Source: Pedobacter xixiisoli
GTDB lineage: Bacteria; Bacteroidota; Bacteroidia; Sphingobacteriales; Sphingobacteriaceae
NCBI RefSeq assembly: GCF_900215335.1
Contig: NZ_OCMT01000002.1
Location: 124,001-188,000, forward strand
Direction: 5' to 3'
Length of the DNA stretch: 64,000 nucleotides
The notes under the pieces are model-generated. The model did not search any database, was not told the origin of the DNA, and saw only the letters and a list, made by a program, of their open reading frames with translations. This document shows positions 52,001 to 59,822 of this stretch, one piece after another. A program made the translations under genes and the position numbers. The stretch's first letter is position 1; the number at the start of each line of letters is the position of its first letter.

Positions 52001-53074
52001 GATTATGTGCTGTTCGTACACATCAGCAAATTGGAAAATGGCAAACCATGGTATCAATGGCCTACTACTTTAAAGCAACGTCAACAAAAAGCTTTGAACG
52101 AGATGGTTACAAAACACTTATCTGCATTAGAAGAATTGAAGTGGCAGCAATTTGTGTTTTTTAAGCAGTGGAATTCACTGAAGCAAAAAGCTGCTGTTTT
52201 AGGCATTGAGTTGATTGGAGATATCCCTTTTTATTGTGCACACAATTCAGCAGATGTATGGGCAAATCCAACACTTTTTGCAGTAGACAAAAATGGTGCG
52301 GCAACAGGCATCGCCGGGGTACCGCCCGATTATTTCAATGAAGATGGACAATTATGGGGCATGCCCGTTTACAATTGGAAGGCCATGGAAAAAGATAATT
52401 TCGACTGGTGGAAGAAACGCATGGCGATGAACCTGGCGCTTTATGATAAAGTAAGGCTGGATCACTTCCGAGCATTTGATGAATATTGGGAAGTTCCAGC
52501 GGGAAGTGAAACCGCCAAAACAGGTAGTTGGAAAGCTGGACCTGGAAGAGCTTTTTTCCGAGAATTAGAAAAATCGCTTGGTAAAATGCCTTTAATTGCG
52601 GAAGATCTTGGAGAAATTACCACTGAGGTTTATCAACTAAGAGATGACTTAGAATTACCAGGAATGAAGGTCCTACAATTCGCATTTGGAGAGGATATGG
52701 CACAATCGGTACATATTCCTCACCAATATCAAAATTCGAATTGTATTGTATATACTGGTACTCACGACAACAATACCACTAGAGGTTGGTTCGAAGATGA
52801 TACAGATATGGCAACCAAAGCAAGAATTGAAAGTTATTTAGGCTCTAAAGTAAACCATAAAACCATTAGCCAACAATTGATTAGGCTAGCATTAGCTTCT
52901 ACGGCTGCTAATGCAATTATTTCAATTCAAGATTTGCTGAATTTGCCGAGCAGCGAGAGAATGAATGTACCTGCTTCGGTTGATGGCAATTGGACATGGC
53001 GACTAGAGAAAGAAGACTTTTACGAAGATTTAGCAAAAGAACTTTATCTATTGATTAAACTTTATGATAGATAG
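49067..53074 (+). CDS. treY-malQ: Fused malto-oligosyltrehalose synthase and 4-alpha-glucanotransferase
   Basis: 1335 residues from ATG 49067 (MIDPISTYRIQFNKDF). Residues 1-835 are TreY: DIVPNHMGF, RIDHVDGLADP (nucleophile), VVEKILEPGE and ATHDTKRSEDSR. From about residue 837 a MalQ domain begins (SGVLMHLTSLPTAFGIGDLG) and continues with GIAGVPPDYFNEDGQLWG, VRLDHFRAFDEYW, LIAEDLGEI and THDNNTTRGW. Both catalytic sites appear intact. The first half makes trehalose at the glucan end, the second rearranges the short glucans left over so they can be used again. A short terminator-like stem follows. Confidence 0.95.
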   Translation: MIDPISTYRIQFNKDFTFKNLKAIIPYLHGLGIKTIYASPIYKSVPGSNHGYDVTDPNQINPEIGTLEELREISALLKSKEMYWLQDIVPNHMGFHQDNAWLMDVLQNGEQSAYRQHFDLITSNLEKEPIMVPFLGDDLDKVIERNELELIQNEDHYSIKYFDSLWPINNRYPNPEAVELKELIAHQYYRLCNYRETNSQINYRRFFTVNSLICLNMQLQQVFEDYHQLTKQLLDEGIFQGLRIDHVDGLADPTGYLQQLRELCGDDIYIVVEKILEPGEDLPKNWPIQGSTGYDYLGLSNQLFTCTNAKIDFERTYELFAGKQAAVEDQILEKKKAFLENHMQGELENLCKLTLTLLPNKDKLPDPLTVKELIASILVALPVYRLYTNGTDLATHQQDILNQLFSKLEKETRFKSFIPDLKAMLLATELKDERGISYFNRLMQFTGPLMAKGVEDTLMYTYHRFIGNNEVGDSPVHFGIEVQQFHQAISDRAKRWPLAMNASATHDTKRSEDSRTRLSALTEFASEWTESIVHWRTMNQALKTEQMPDENDEYFIYQTLIASCPEQGPNHNHYQDRLFAYIEKALRESKRRSNWDEPDAAYEKATQQFVSKLLKPQGGFWHSFHQFLLKFIKIGKLNSLSSLVLKHTLPGIPDTYQGTEFFDLSMVDPDNRRAIDYHARHKSLQNLKNRPLSSSLQSEVISDDAKLHLLKTLLQLRQQHRELFAKGDYHALGIGGNETSKIIAYARHYRQQWLLVVVPILNCNKSGSKEPFRQVNWTEIELSLPKQLVQAQLKVTNSLTGQIISNLETDQNGKISLEKLLDGLPVAIYQIEVLEKKRSSGVLMHLTSLPTAFGIGDLGPSADRFLDFLADAKMKYWQVLPMNPITSDQSFSPYSSTSAMAGNVLLISPEVLADWGLMSAEDLKNHQLKQEKKVNYKKAEQVKKALLKKAYQNWATRPSSISKGEFEAFCEAQKEWLNDYVLFVHISKLENGKPWYQWPTTLKQRQQKALNEMVTKHLSALEELKWQQFVFFKQWNSLKQKAAVLGIELIGDIPFYCAHNSADVWANPTLFAVDKNGAATGIAGVPPDYFNEDGQLWGMPVYNWKAMEKDNFDWWKKRMAMNLALYDKVRLDHFRAFDEYWEVPAGSETAKTGSWKAGPGRAFFRELEKSLGKMPLIAEDLGEITTEVYQLRDDLELPGMKVLQFAFGEDMAQSVHIPHQYQNSNCIVYTGTHDNNTTRGWFEDDTDMATKARIESYLGSKVNHKTISQQLIRLALASTAANAIISIQDLLNLPSSERMNVPASVDGNWTWRLEKEDFYEDLAKELYLLIKLYDR

Positions 53075-53124
53075 ATTTAGAAAGAATTTCACTTACTTCT
53101 TCGTTTTGTTTAGACAGGACATTT

Positions 53125-53160
53125 CATAAAAAAGCCGGTCAATAGGGCGGCTCTTTATTT
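53125..53160 (+). terminator. Probable terminator of the glgX-treZ-treY operon
   Basis: AGCCG and CGGCT form a 5-bp stem around GTCAATAGGG, followed by CTTTATTTT, 50 bp after the treY-malQ stop. The stem is short, so it is a weaker call. The rest of 53075-53584 has no gene I can support and contains a pair of direct repeats (separate entry). Confidence 0.5.
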
Positions 53161-53470
53161 TAAGACTGTCCTTGTAATTTTTGGATAGCGACATTATTTC
53201 CCTGTTACGCCGCAAGTTCTATTGAGCTCAGGCCTCTCGAATCACGAATGAGCCATTTGCACCTTTATCGATCTAGTAGAGAACCTATACAGATAAAGTT
53301 GATTGGAATTAATGCATGCGGAAAAAAAACTTTATTTCAGCAAATTCAAACTAGCTAATTTAGGATCATTCTCGATCATTCTCTGACTTAACTTTGCCAA
53401 CATGCTCAACTCGTACAAAAAATCCAATGACAATAACATGTCCTTCCACCCTTTAACTTCCAAATACCCT

Positions 53471-53530
53471 CTCACCTACTAGGGATAAATAATTTATCAG
53501 CTTAATTTATTCATCACCAGTAGGGATAGA
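53471..53530. repeat. Two direct repeats upstream of the recombinase region
   Basis: TCACCTACTAGGGATA (53471) and TCACCAGTAGGGATA (53514) differ by one base and one gap, in the same orientation, spaced 43 bp apart, and lie 55-110 bp before the small gene that precedes the recombinase. They could be a regulator or recombination-directionality-factor binding site. The function is inferred from position only. Confidence 0.5.
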
Positions 53531-53584
53531 TATAGCAGATATTTAAGGAAACTAGCAGTTAGAAACCGTAATCCCTTAAATATT

Positions 53585-53782
53585 ATGCGCTATAAAGAAA
53601 TCGAAAAAAAAAAAGTAACGACTAAGAAAGTAAAAGAAATCTTTTCCAAACATGGAACCTTCATCTCCGATCAAAAGGCAAAAAAAGTCTTGGATGTAAT
53701 GTATAGATTTGCTAAATTATCTATCAAGCAGCTGGTTACGGACATCCCAGGAGATAACCAGCGAATCAATCCAAAAACTTAA
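53585..53782 (+). CDS. Small helical protein preceding the serine recombinase
   Basis: 65 residues, strongly basic and helical (KKVKEIFSKHGTFISDQKAK, then KVLDVMYRFAKLSIKQL). It ends 10 bp before the recombinase start. A small protein with the pattern KHGxxxxxxxAxxxLDxxY is a usual companion of serine recombinases on Bacteroidota elements, from my memory of such loci. Roles as excision factor or helper are possible, unproven. Confidence 0.65.
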   Translation: MRYKEIEKKKVTTKKVKEIFSKHGTFISDQKAKKVLDVMYRFAKLSIKQLVTDIPGDNQRINPKT

Positions 53783-53792
53783 TCCAATATTT

Positions 53793-55364
53793 ATGGCAAA
53801 AGCACATTTATACATTAGGGTAAGCACGGACGAACAGGCCGAACGTGGCTTCTCCCAGCGGGACCAGGCAGAAAGGCTTACAGCCTACTGTCAAAGATTA
53901 CAAATAGAAATTGGAAAAGTCATCTTTGAGGACCATTCGGCCAAAACTTTCGAGCGCCCCGAATGGAAGAACCTCCTGTCCTCCATTAAACGCAGCAAAG
54001 GGCAAGAATGCGACTTCATCCTGTTTACCAAATGGGACCGTTTCAGCAGAAATACCTCTGATGCCTACCAGATGATTTCCACCCTCCGGACGTACGGCAT
54101 CGAGGTGATGGCCATCGATCAGCCCCTAGACCTGACCATCCCCGAAAGCAAGATGATGCTTGCCGTTTTCCTTTCCATGCCCGAAGTGGAAAACGACCGC
54201 AGGGCATCCAACGTATTTTTCGGCATGAGACGAGGTAAAAAGGAAGGCCGATGGATGGGTATGGCCCTACCAGGCTACAAGAACCTGGTCACCGAAGGCG
54301 GCAGAAAATACATTGCGCCGATAGAACCTGAAGCCAGCCACATGAAATGGGCCTTCGAAAGGATTTCAGAAGGCATCTATGGCACCGAAGTCATCTGGAA
54401 AATGGCAAGGAGACGCGGACTGAAATGCTCCAAAAGTTCCTTTTGGTCGGCCATTACCAATCCAGGATATTGTGGCAAGGTCGTAGTTCCAGCCTATAAG
54501 GACGAGGAAATGCAAATCGTAGAAGGAAAACATGAAGCACTGATCAGCGAAGAGCTGTTCTATGAGGTACAGGAAGTCATGAGAGGCAGAAAGAAAAAAA
54601 TCACCCTCCGACAGAACTTCGATGAGAAACTACCGCTACGAGGATTTTTGATGTGTCCTAAATGCGACTGGATGTTGACGGGCAGTGCATCCAAGGGGCG
54701 TAGTGCCTACTATCATTACTACCACTGTAAACCAGAGTGCAAAGTCAGATATCCACACCAATTGGTGAATGAAGAATTTGAAAATGAACTCAGACTACTA
54801 GTGCCAAGGACTGGAGTTATGGAAATCTACCAAGAGATTATCCTCGATATCGTTGCAGTGGAGGAACACGCTAAGGAAGCACACATCAAACGTTGCCTTG
54901 CACTGATCACAGATCAAGAAAAAAAGGTAAAAAAGGCCAAGAGCCTCCTACTCGCCGAAATCATCGATATCAGTGAATACCAAGAAATAAAAAATGAGTG
55001 TGAAGCAAATGCAGCTACCTACCGAACGAGCCAGACACAGCATACTCGAACCACCGAGGAACGAAAAGAAATTGAAAAAACCATAAAAAAGGCCTTGGAG
55101 AACCTTAGGGACATTATTCGGCTGTATGAGGATTCTGACGTCGATCACAAGCGAACAATCATTGCTACCCTTTTTTCCAACAAATGGCTGTTTGACGGCA
55201 AAAAACATCGAACCGGTAGAATGAGTGAGGGAGCAGAGTTTATCTACATGAGAAACAAAGAGTTACAAAATAAAAAAACCGGAGATAAAGTTCTAAAAAA
55301 CTCTATCTCCGGTATGGTACCCAGCGCCGGAATCGAACCGGCACGGTTTCCCATTGGTGTTTGA
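53793..55364 (+). CDS. Large serine recombinase (site-specific integrase)
   Basis: About 523 residues from ATG 53793; a longer frame to 53709 overlaps the preceding gene. The N-terminal catalytic domain begins AHLYIRVSTDEQAERGFSQ with nucleophile Ser11, and FTKWDRFSRNTSDAYQM carries the arginine motif. The recombinase domain covers residues 160-260. A zinc ribbon follows (CPKCDWMLTGSASKGRS, then HCKPECKVRY), then a coiled coil. The last 20 or so residues (ISGMVPSAGIEPARFPIGV) are encoded by the tRNA terminator and tRNA-Leu gene read in the opposite direction; such tails are common at tRNA-integrated elements. It should integrate and excise the island. Confidence 0.92.
   Translation: MAKAHLYIRVSTDEQAERGFSQRDQAERLTAYCQRLQIEIGKVIFEDHSAKTFERPEWKNLLSSIKRSKGQECDFILFTKWDRFSRNTSDAYQMISTLRTYGIEVMAIDQPLDLTIPESKMMLAVFLSMPEVENDRRASNVFFGMRRGKKEGRWMGMALPGYKNLVTEGGRKYIAPIEPEASHMKWAFERISEGIYGTEVIWKMARRRGLKCSKSSFWSAITNPGYCGKVVVPAYKDEEMQIVEGKHEALISEELFYEVQEVMRGRKKKITLRQNFDEKLPLRGFLMCPKCDWMLTGSASKGRSAYYHYYHCKPECKVRYPHQLVNEEFENELRLLVPRTGVMEIYQEIILDIVAVEEHAKEAHIKRCLALITDQEKKVKKAKSLLLAEIIDISEYQEIKNECEANAATYRTSQTQHTRTTEERKEIEKTIKKALENLRDIIRLYEDSDVDHKRTIIATLFSNKWLFDGKKHRTGRMSEGAEFIYMRNKELQNKKTGDKVLKNSISGMVPSAGIEPARFPIGV
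55270..55313 (-). terminator. Intrinsic terminator of tRNA-Leu
   Basis: On the reverse strand ACCGGAGATAGAG pairs with CTTTATCTCCGGT (one mismatch) around a TTTTTTAGAA loop and is followed by seven T. It begins 2 bp after the tRNA CCA. The recombinase frame reads across it on the other strand. Confidence 0.9.
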
Positions 55365-55397
55365 GACCAACGCGTCTACCAATTCCGCCAGCTGGGC
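55315..55397 (-). tRNA. tRNA-Leu (anticodon CAA)
   Basis: The reverse strand folds as a class II tRNA: acceptor GCCCAGC with GCTGGGT (a terminal G-U pair), D arm with GGAATTGGTAGAC, anticodon stem TTGGT/ACCAA with loop CTCAAAC, a variable arm, T arm CCGGTTCGATTCCGG, discriminator A and an encoded CCA. It reads UUG codons. The recombinase gene abuts its 3' side, making the tRNA 3' region the probable integration target. Confidence 0.97.
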
Positions 55398-55513
55398 GTT
55401 TCCCTGTAAGCGGGAGCGCAAATCTATAAAAAGAACAGCTATTACGCAAGTATTATTTAAAGTATTGGCAATTAATTCATGATATTAATTGTTTCGCACA
55501 GATACACAGCTCA

Positions 55514-55810
55514 TTAATTTTTCACAGTATCCTCTTCTTTCAACTTCTTCTCCACATAAAATGGGACAAAAGGCAATAACGAAGCAATAAACAACAAAAC
55601 CACTTTTCCGAATCCCCATTTTTTTTCTTGCCAAGCCATTACCAAACAAGCGATGTAAAGCACAAATAACAAACCATGAGCCCAACCTACATACTTCACG
55701 GCTAAAGGCAAGCCAGCCCAATATTTAAGCGGCATAGCAATAAAAAGTAATACGATGTAAGAGATACCCTCGGCTAAGGCTACTTTTCTGAAAAGATGTA
55801 ATGAAGACAT
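55514..55810 (-). CDS. DUF3817 membrane protein
   Basis: 98 residues with three hydrophobic helices (about 12-28, 37-57, 67-85). It has the family pattern LFRKVALAEGISYIVLLFIA, YVGWAHGLLFVLYI and the terminal LPFVPFYVEKKLKEE. The family has no known function and is common near housekeeping genes. It is A+T-rich, like the adjacent core genes, and lies outside the island. Confidence 0.85.
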   Translation of the reverse strand: MSSLHLFRKVALAEGISYIVLLFIAMPLKYWAGLPLAVKYVGWAHGLLFVLYIACLVMAWQEKKWGFGKVVLLFIASLLPFVPFYVEKKLKEEDTVKN

Positions 55811-55885
55811 AATTTAAAATTTGGACTAAAATAATCGAATTTATCGCAGTATTTTAGTCCAATATCCTTTATGACAATAGGCTAA

Positions 55886-56407
55886 CTAAAGCTTTGCTAA
55901 GCTTTCTTTCAGTCGCTGAATATATTTACTTCTGTAATAGATATCTTTGATTTTAGCTAAACTTTGCTCCTGCTGTTCTACTTTAACATTTTCAAATTCT
56001 TCGGTATACGACAACAACTCACTGTTTAATGATTGCTCTATATCTGATATCTCATTCTTAACTTGAGCTAGTTTTTCAGCATCCGAATCAAACTGTAAGT
56101 CCATGATGATTTCATTTACATCCATCATCTCCATTAAAAATGATTGTGGAAGTGTATAGCTTTCGCCCTCGCTAATCATCCCTTTCAGTTCCAATACGTA
56201 CGATAGTACTTTATGAGGGTTTTTCAGTATTTGAAATGCTTTGTTATTAAGTGTCGATAATTCTAATACCTCATCTTGCTTTTCCACACTTTCATTGATG
56301 TAGAAGTCTGGATGATATTTTTTACTTAATGCATAGAATTGCTGTTTTACCACATCTTGATTGGGATGAAAGGAAACTGGCAAGTCGTATAATTCGAAGT
56401 AGTTCAT
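55886..56407 (-). CDS. hscB: Co-chaperone HscB
   Basis: 173 residues. An N-terminal J-domain carries the HPD motif (YALSKKYHPDFYINE) at about 30-38, followed by the three-helix domain that contacts IscU (LLSYTEEFENVKVEQQEQS). HscB hands the iron-sulfur scaffold to the HscA chaperone. It is placed next to the reverse-strand rseP gene, separated by 40 bp of A+T repeat-like sequence with GCTAATTAGC words. Confidence 0.9.
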   Translation of the reverse strand: MNYFELYDLPVSFHPNQDVVKQQFYALSKKYHPDFYINESVEKQDEVLELSTLNNKAFQILKNPHKVLSYVLELKGMISEGESYTLPQSFLMEMMDVNEIIMDLQFDSDAEKLAQVKNEISDIEQSLNSELLSYTEEFENVKVEQQEQSLAKIKDIYYRSKYIQRLKESLAKL

Positions 56408-56447
56408 TCAATTAGCTTATTGGCTAATTAGCTGATTAGCTAATTAA

Positions 56448-57848
56448 TTAAATCCCAAACTTTTTCAATATATCGTTACCGAAGGCAAATACCATTAAAC
56501 ATAGCAAGATAACAAAGCCTACTACTTGAGCTCTTTCCATGAATTTATCACTTAATGGTTTTCCTTTGATCATCTCAATGATTAAGAAAACTACGTGTCC
56601 ACCATCTAATGCTGGAATTGGTAACAAATTCATAAATGCTAGCGCCATTGATATTAAACCAGTTAAACTCCAGAATTTCTCCCAATCAAACTCGCTACCA
56701 TAAACTTGTGCAATACCAATCGGACTGCTAATGTTACGAGCACTTAGTTTCCCTGTAATCATCTTCCAGATGCCTTTTGCATTATCTGTAAATGAACTCC
56801 ATCCTTTATTTACTCCAATAGAAAATGATTCCATGAAGCCATAACTGATATTAACCACAGGAGGAGGAATAGTTGGGATAATGATGGATAAAGTTCCATC
56901 TTGGGATACCTTCGGAGTTAAAGACAATACTTCACTTCCCCGTAGTACATCTACAGTTATTCTTTTACCTCTATTTTTTGCTACTTCAGAAGTAATGTCG
57001 TTATAAAACTTAACAGGTTTGCCATTAACAGCCAATATACTATCACCTTTTTTCATCCCAGCTTCGAATGCCGGAGCCGAAATTTTCACAGAATCTGGTT
57101 TAACGAATAAAGCTTTAATTTTTCCAAAGAAGCTAACCTTAGGCTGAAGATCTTGTGGTGTAGCAACAGAATCAATTTTCTTCGCAACTACCCTTGGCCC
57201 TACAAATTCTCTGATTTTGTATTTACTGATGCTATCTAAAACAGATTCAGGAACTCTTAAATCAATTGCTTTTCCATCACGAGAAATGGTCAATTTAGTA
57301 TTGTTCAATAATACCTTCGAGCTTAAAATTTCATCCAGATAAATTAACTTTTGCCCATTTACTGCTAAAATTTTATCTCCTGGCTGCAATCCCATTTGCT
57401 TGCCCACAACACCAGGACTTATTCCATAGGTTAATTTATCATTAGGCATAAAAGTATCACCATACTTAAAGGCCATCATCCAGAAAATGAAAATACCCAC
57501 AATAACGTTGACAATAATACCACCCATCATCACAATTAAGCGTTGCCAAGCTGGTTTAGAACGAAATTCCCAAGGTTGTGCAGGTGCAGACATTTGCTCC
57601 GTATCCATCGATTCGTCTATCATTCCTGATATTTTCACGTAACCGCCCAAAGGCAACCACCCTACCCCGTATTCTGTATCTCCTACTTTAAAACTGAAGA
57701 GTTTAAATCCCCAAGCATCAAAGAAAAGATAAAATTTTTCTACTTTAATTCCGAAAGCTCTTGCTGCTAAAAAATGTCCTAATTCGTGTAAAATTACTAG
57801 TATCGATAACCCCAGCAAAAGCTGGCCCGCCATAATCAGTCCGTCCAT
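56448..57848 (-). CDS. rseP: RseP-type site-2 intramembrane protease
   Basis: 466 residues. The zinc motif LHELGHFLAAR is at residue 21 onward and the third ligand motif is NLLPIPALDGGHVVF near 410. Two PDZ-like domains lie between (GKQMGLQPGDKILAVNGQKL and FEAGMKKGDSILAVNGKP). Membrane segments occur at both ends. It would cleave anti-sigma factors or signal-peptide remnants. It starts 20 bp downstream of dxr on the same strand, a common Bacteroidota neighbourhood. Confidence 0.95.
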   Translation of the reverse strand: MDGLIMAGQLLLGLSILVILHELGHFLAARAFGIKVEKFYLFFDAWGFKLFSFKVGDTEYGVGWLPLGGYVKISGMIDESMDTEQMSAPAQPWEFRSKPAWQRLIVMMGGIIVNVIVGIFIFWMMAFKYGDTFMPNDKLTYGISPGVVGKQMGLQPGDKILAVNGQKLIYLDEILSSKVLLNNTKLTISRDGKAIDLRVPESVLDSISKYKIREFVGPRVVAKKIDSVATPQDLQPKVSFFGKIKALFVKPDSVKISAPAFEAGMKKGDSILAVNGKPVKFYNDITSEVAKNRGKRITVDVLRGSEVLSLTPKVSQDGTLSIIIPTIPPPVVNISYGFMESFSIGVNKGWSSFTDNAKGIWKMITGKLSARNISSPIGIAQVYGSEFDWEKFWSLTGLISMALAFMNLLPIPALDGGHVVFLIIEMIKGKPLSDKFMERAQVVGFVILLCLMVFAFGNDILKKFGI

Positions 57849-57868
57849 ATATTAATTGTCGTGTATTT

Positions 57869-59041
57869 CTATTTTAGATGTGTTAAACTCTGTTTTGTTA
57901 CTAACTCGCTTGCAAATGCTCTTGTCAATTCATCTGCTTTTAAATAATCATTTAATGTTGGATGAGATACAAATTCCATCTCTTCCATACATGCTTCAAT
58001 TACATCGCTCATTTCCAAAAAACCTATTTTATCTTTTAAAAATGCGTCTACCACTATTTCGTTAGCTGCATTTAAGATACAAGGCATATTCCCAGCCCTT
58101 TCCATTGCAATGTAAGCAAGCTCAAGGTTACGAAAACTTTTTGTATCTGCCTTAGAAAATGTCAATTCTGGATATTTCAAAAAGCTAAAACGCTCAAAAT
58201 CTGTCTTTAATCTATTTGGGTAAGCCAAAGCGTAATGAATGGGTAATTTCATATCTGGCACACCCATTTGAGCTTTGATAGAACCGTCGGTAAATTGCAC
58301 CATAGAATGGATAATGGATTGAGGATGCACCACAACTTCTACTTGCTCTGGTTTTAATTTGAATAACCATTTGGCCTCAATTGCTTCCAAACCTTTATTC
58401 ATTAAAGAAGCGGAGTCGATGGTAATCTTAGCGCCCATTACCCAGTTTGGATGTTTTAAGGCCTCATTTTTGGTTACAGTAGCTAAGAAACTGCTATCTT
58501 TTCCTCGAAATGGTCCGCCAGAAGCAGTCAGTAAAATCTTCTCGATTTCGTTTTGCTCTTCGCCCACCAAGCACTGAAAAATAGCCGAATGTTCAGAATC
58601 TACGGGAATGATTTTCACGTCATGCTGTTTGGCCAAATCCATGACCAACTCTCCTGCTACCACCAAAGTTTCTTTGTTGGCAAGGCCGATATCTTTACCC
58701 GCTTCAATTGCTGCAATAGTTGGCCTTAAACCTACAGAGCCCATTACAGCAGTTAAAACCAAATGGGTTTGTGGCAATTGCGCTGCAGCTATTAACCCCT
58801 CTTCGCCGGCAATCACTTTTGTGTTTGGCAAAGCCGATTTGACTTGCTGGTATAAATTTTCGTTACCGATGACCACTAACGCTGGTTTAAACTCCAAAGC
58901 TTGCGCTATCAGTAAATCAGCATTGTGTTGTGCTGTTAAGGCATCAACTTTGTACAAATTAGGGTTTGCCCGCACTACTTCCAGTGCTTGCGTACCTATT
59001 GAACCTGTTGAACCTAATATGGATATGTGTTTGTTATTCAA
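57869..59041 (-). CDS. dxr: 1-deoxy-D-xylulose-5-phosphate reductoisomerase
   Basis: 390 residues. The NADPH motif GSTGSIGTQALEVV lies at residues 10-23. The metal and substrate segments are PVDSEHSAIFQCL, TASGGPFRGKDSS, MNKGLEAIEAKWLF and HPQSIIHSMVQF. It converts DXP to MEP, the second step of isoprenoid synthesis by the MEP pathway. Full length with intact motifs. Confidence 0.97.
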   Translation of the reverse strand: MNNKHISILGSTGSIGTQALEVVRANPNLYKVDALTAQHNADLLIAQALEFKPALVVIGNENLYQQVKSALPNTKVIAGEEGLIAAAQLPQTHLVLTAVMGSVGLRPTIAAIEAGKDIGLANKETLVVAGELVMDLAKQHDVKIIPVDSEHSAIFQCLVGEEQNEIEKILLTASGGPFRGKDSSFLATVTKNEALKHPNWVMGAKITIDSASLMNKGLEAIEAKWLFKLKPEQVEVVVHPQSIIHSMVQFTDGSIKAQMGVPDMKLPIHYALAYPNRLKTDFERFSFLKYPELTFSKADTKSFRNLELAYIAMERAGNMPCILNAANEIVVDAFLKDKIGFLEMSDVIEACMEEMEFVSHPTLNDYLKADELTRAFASELVTKQSLTHLK

Positions 59042-59149
59042 TTGTTAGATTGTTGTATTGTTAAATTGTTTATCCCTCTACCGTTGAATCTTTTCCTATT
59101 AATTTCCTGTCATCTACAATTCAAGGCAAATGTATCGTCTTCTTTTTAT

Positions 59150-59260
59150 ATCCCGAAGGGATGTTATGTTTATAGTACATTAGCGTATTCTAATACGACC
59201 CCATCGGGGTCGCACTTAATCATTTTTAATTATCTATAAATATAAAACCTCTTCGAGGTT
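59150..59260. repeat. REP-like hairpin cluster beside a Y1 transposase
   Basis: Four short hairpins lie within 111 bp: ATCCCGAAGGGAT (59150-59162), GTATTCTAATAC (59185-59196), CGACCCC-ATC-GGGGTCG (59196-59212) and AACCTCTTCGAGGTT (59246-59260). Such compact G+C-rich stems embedded in A+T-rich DNA, next to a REP-associated tyrosine transposase, are the classical arrangement of REP/BIME-type repeats. Confidence 0.75.
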
Positions 59261-59347
59261 ACAAACCTATATTCTATTTTTTTAAACGTCTGCGGCAAAT
59301 AGACCGTTGAATTTTCTATAATTATTGGCATAAATGCTTGACCTTTT

Positions 59348-59809
59348 TCAATCTAACCCTTCAAATAAATACTCGTCTTTGTGTTCGATATTAAATTTCG
59401 TCAAAAACTCCTTATATTCTTGTTTAAACGTTTTCTTTCTATGATGCTCTTTCTGGTTGTTTATATATGCAATCACGTCATCTAAAGAAGAATGGTTATA
59501 CGAAAATGCACCATAACCTTCCTGCCACAGAAATTTAAAACTCGAATATTTCTTTTCGTTTATAAATTCGTTAGAAGACTTCTTTATTTCTCTAACTAAA
59601 TCTGATAAACAACAAGATGGCTTCATACCTATCAAAAGATGAATATGGTCTGGCATTCCATTTATTGCCAACATCTTTTGTTCTTTATTTTTAACAATTC
59701 CAGAAATATATTTATACAAATCTTCTTCCCAACTTGGCATTATTAAACTACTTCGCCCTTTTACAGCAAAAACTATTTGTATATATATTTGAGAAAAAGT
59801 TCCAGCCAT
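59348..59809 (-). mobile_element. REP-associated tyrosine (Y1) transposase
   Basis: 153 residues from ATG 59809 (MAGTFSQIYIQIVFAVK). It carries the HUH motif MPDHIHLLIG and the catalytic Tyr in GYGAFSYNHSSLDDVIAYIN, characteristic of IS200-like single-strand transposases and RAYTs. It lies within the core chromosome, between the dxr and GH3-like genes, with REP-like hairpins on its downstream side. It is probably intact, as no stop or frameshift is seen. Confidence 0.9.
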
Positions 59810-59822
59810 AAAAACAGAGCTT

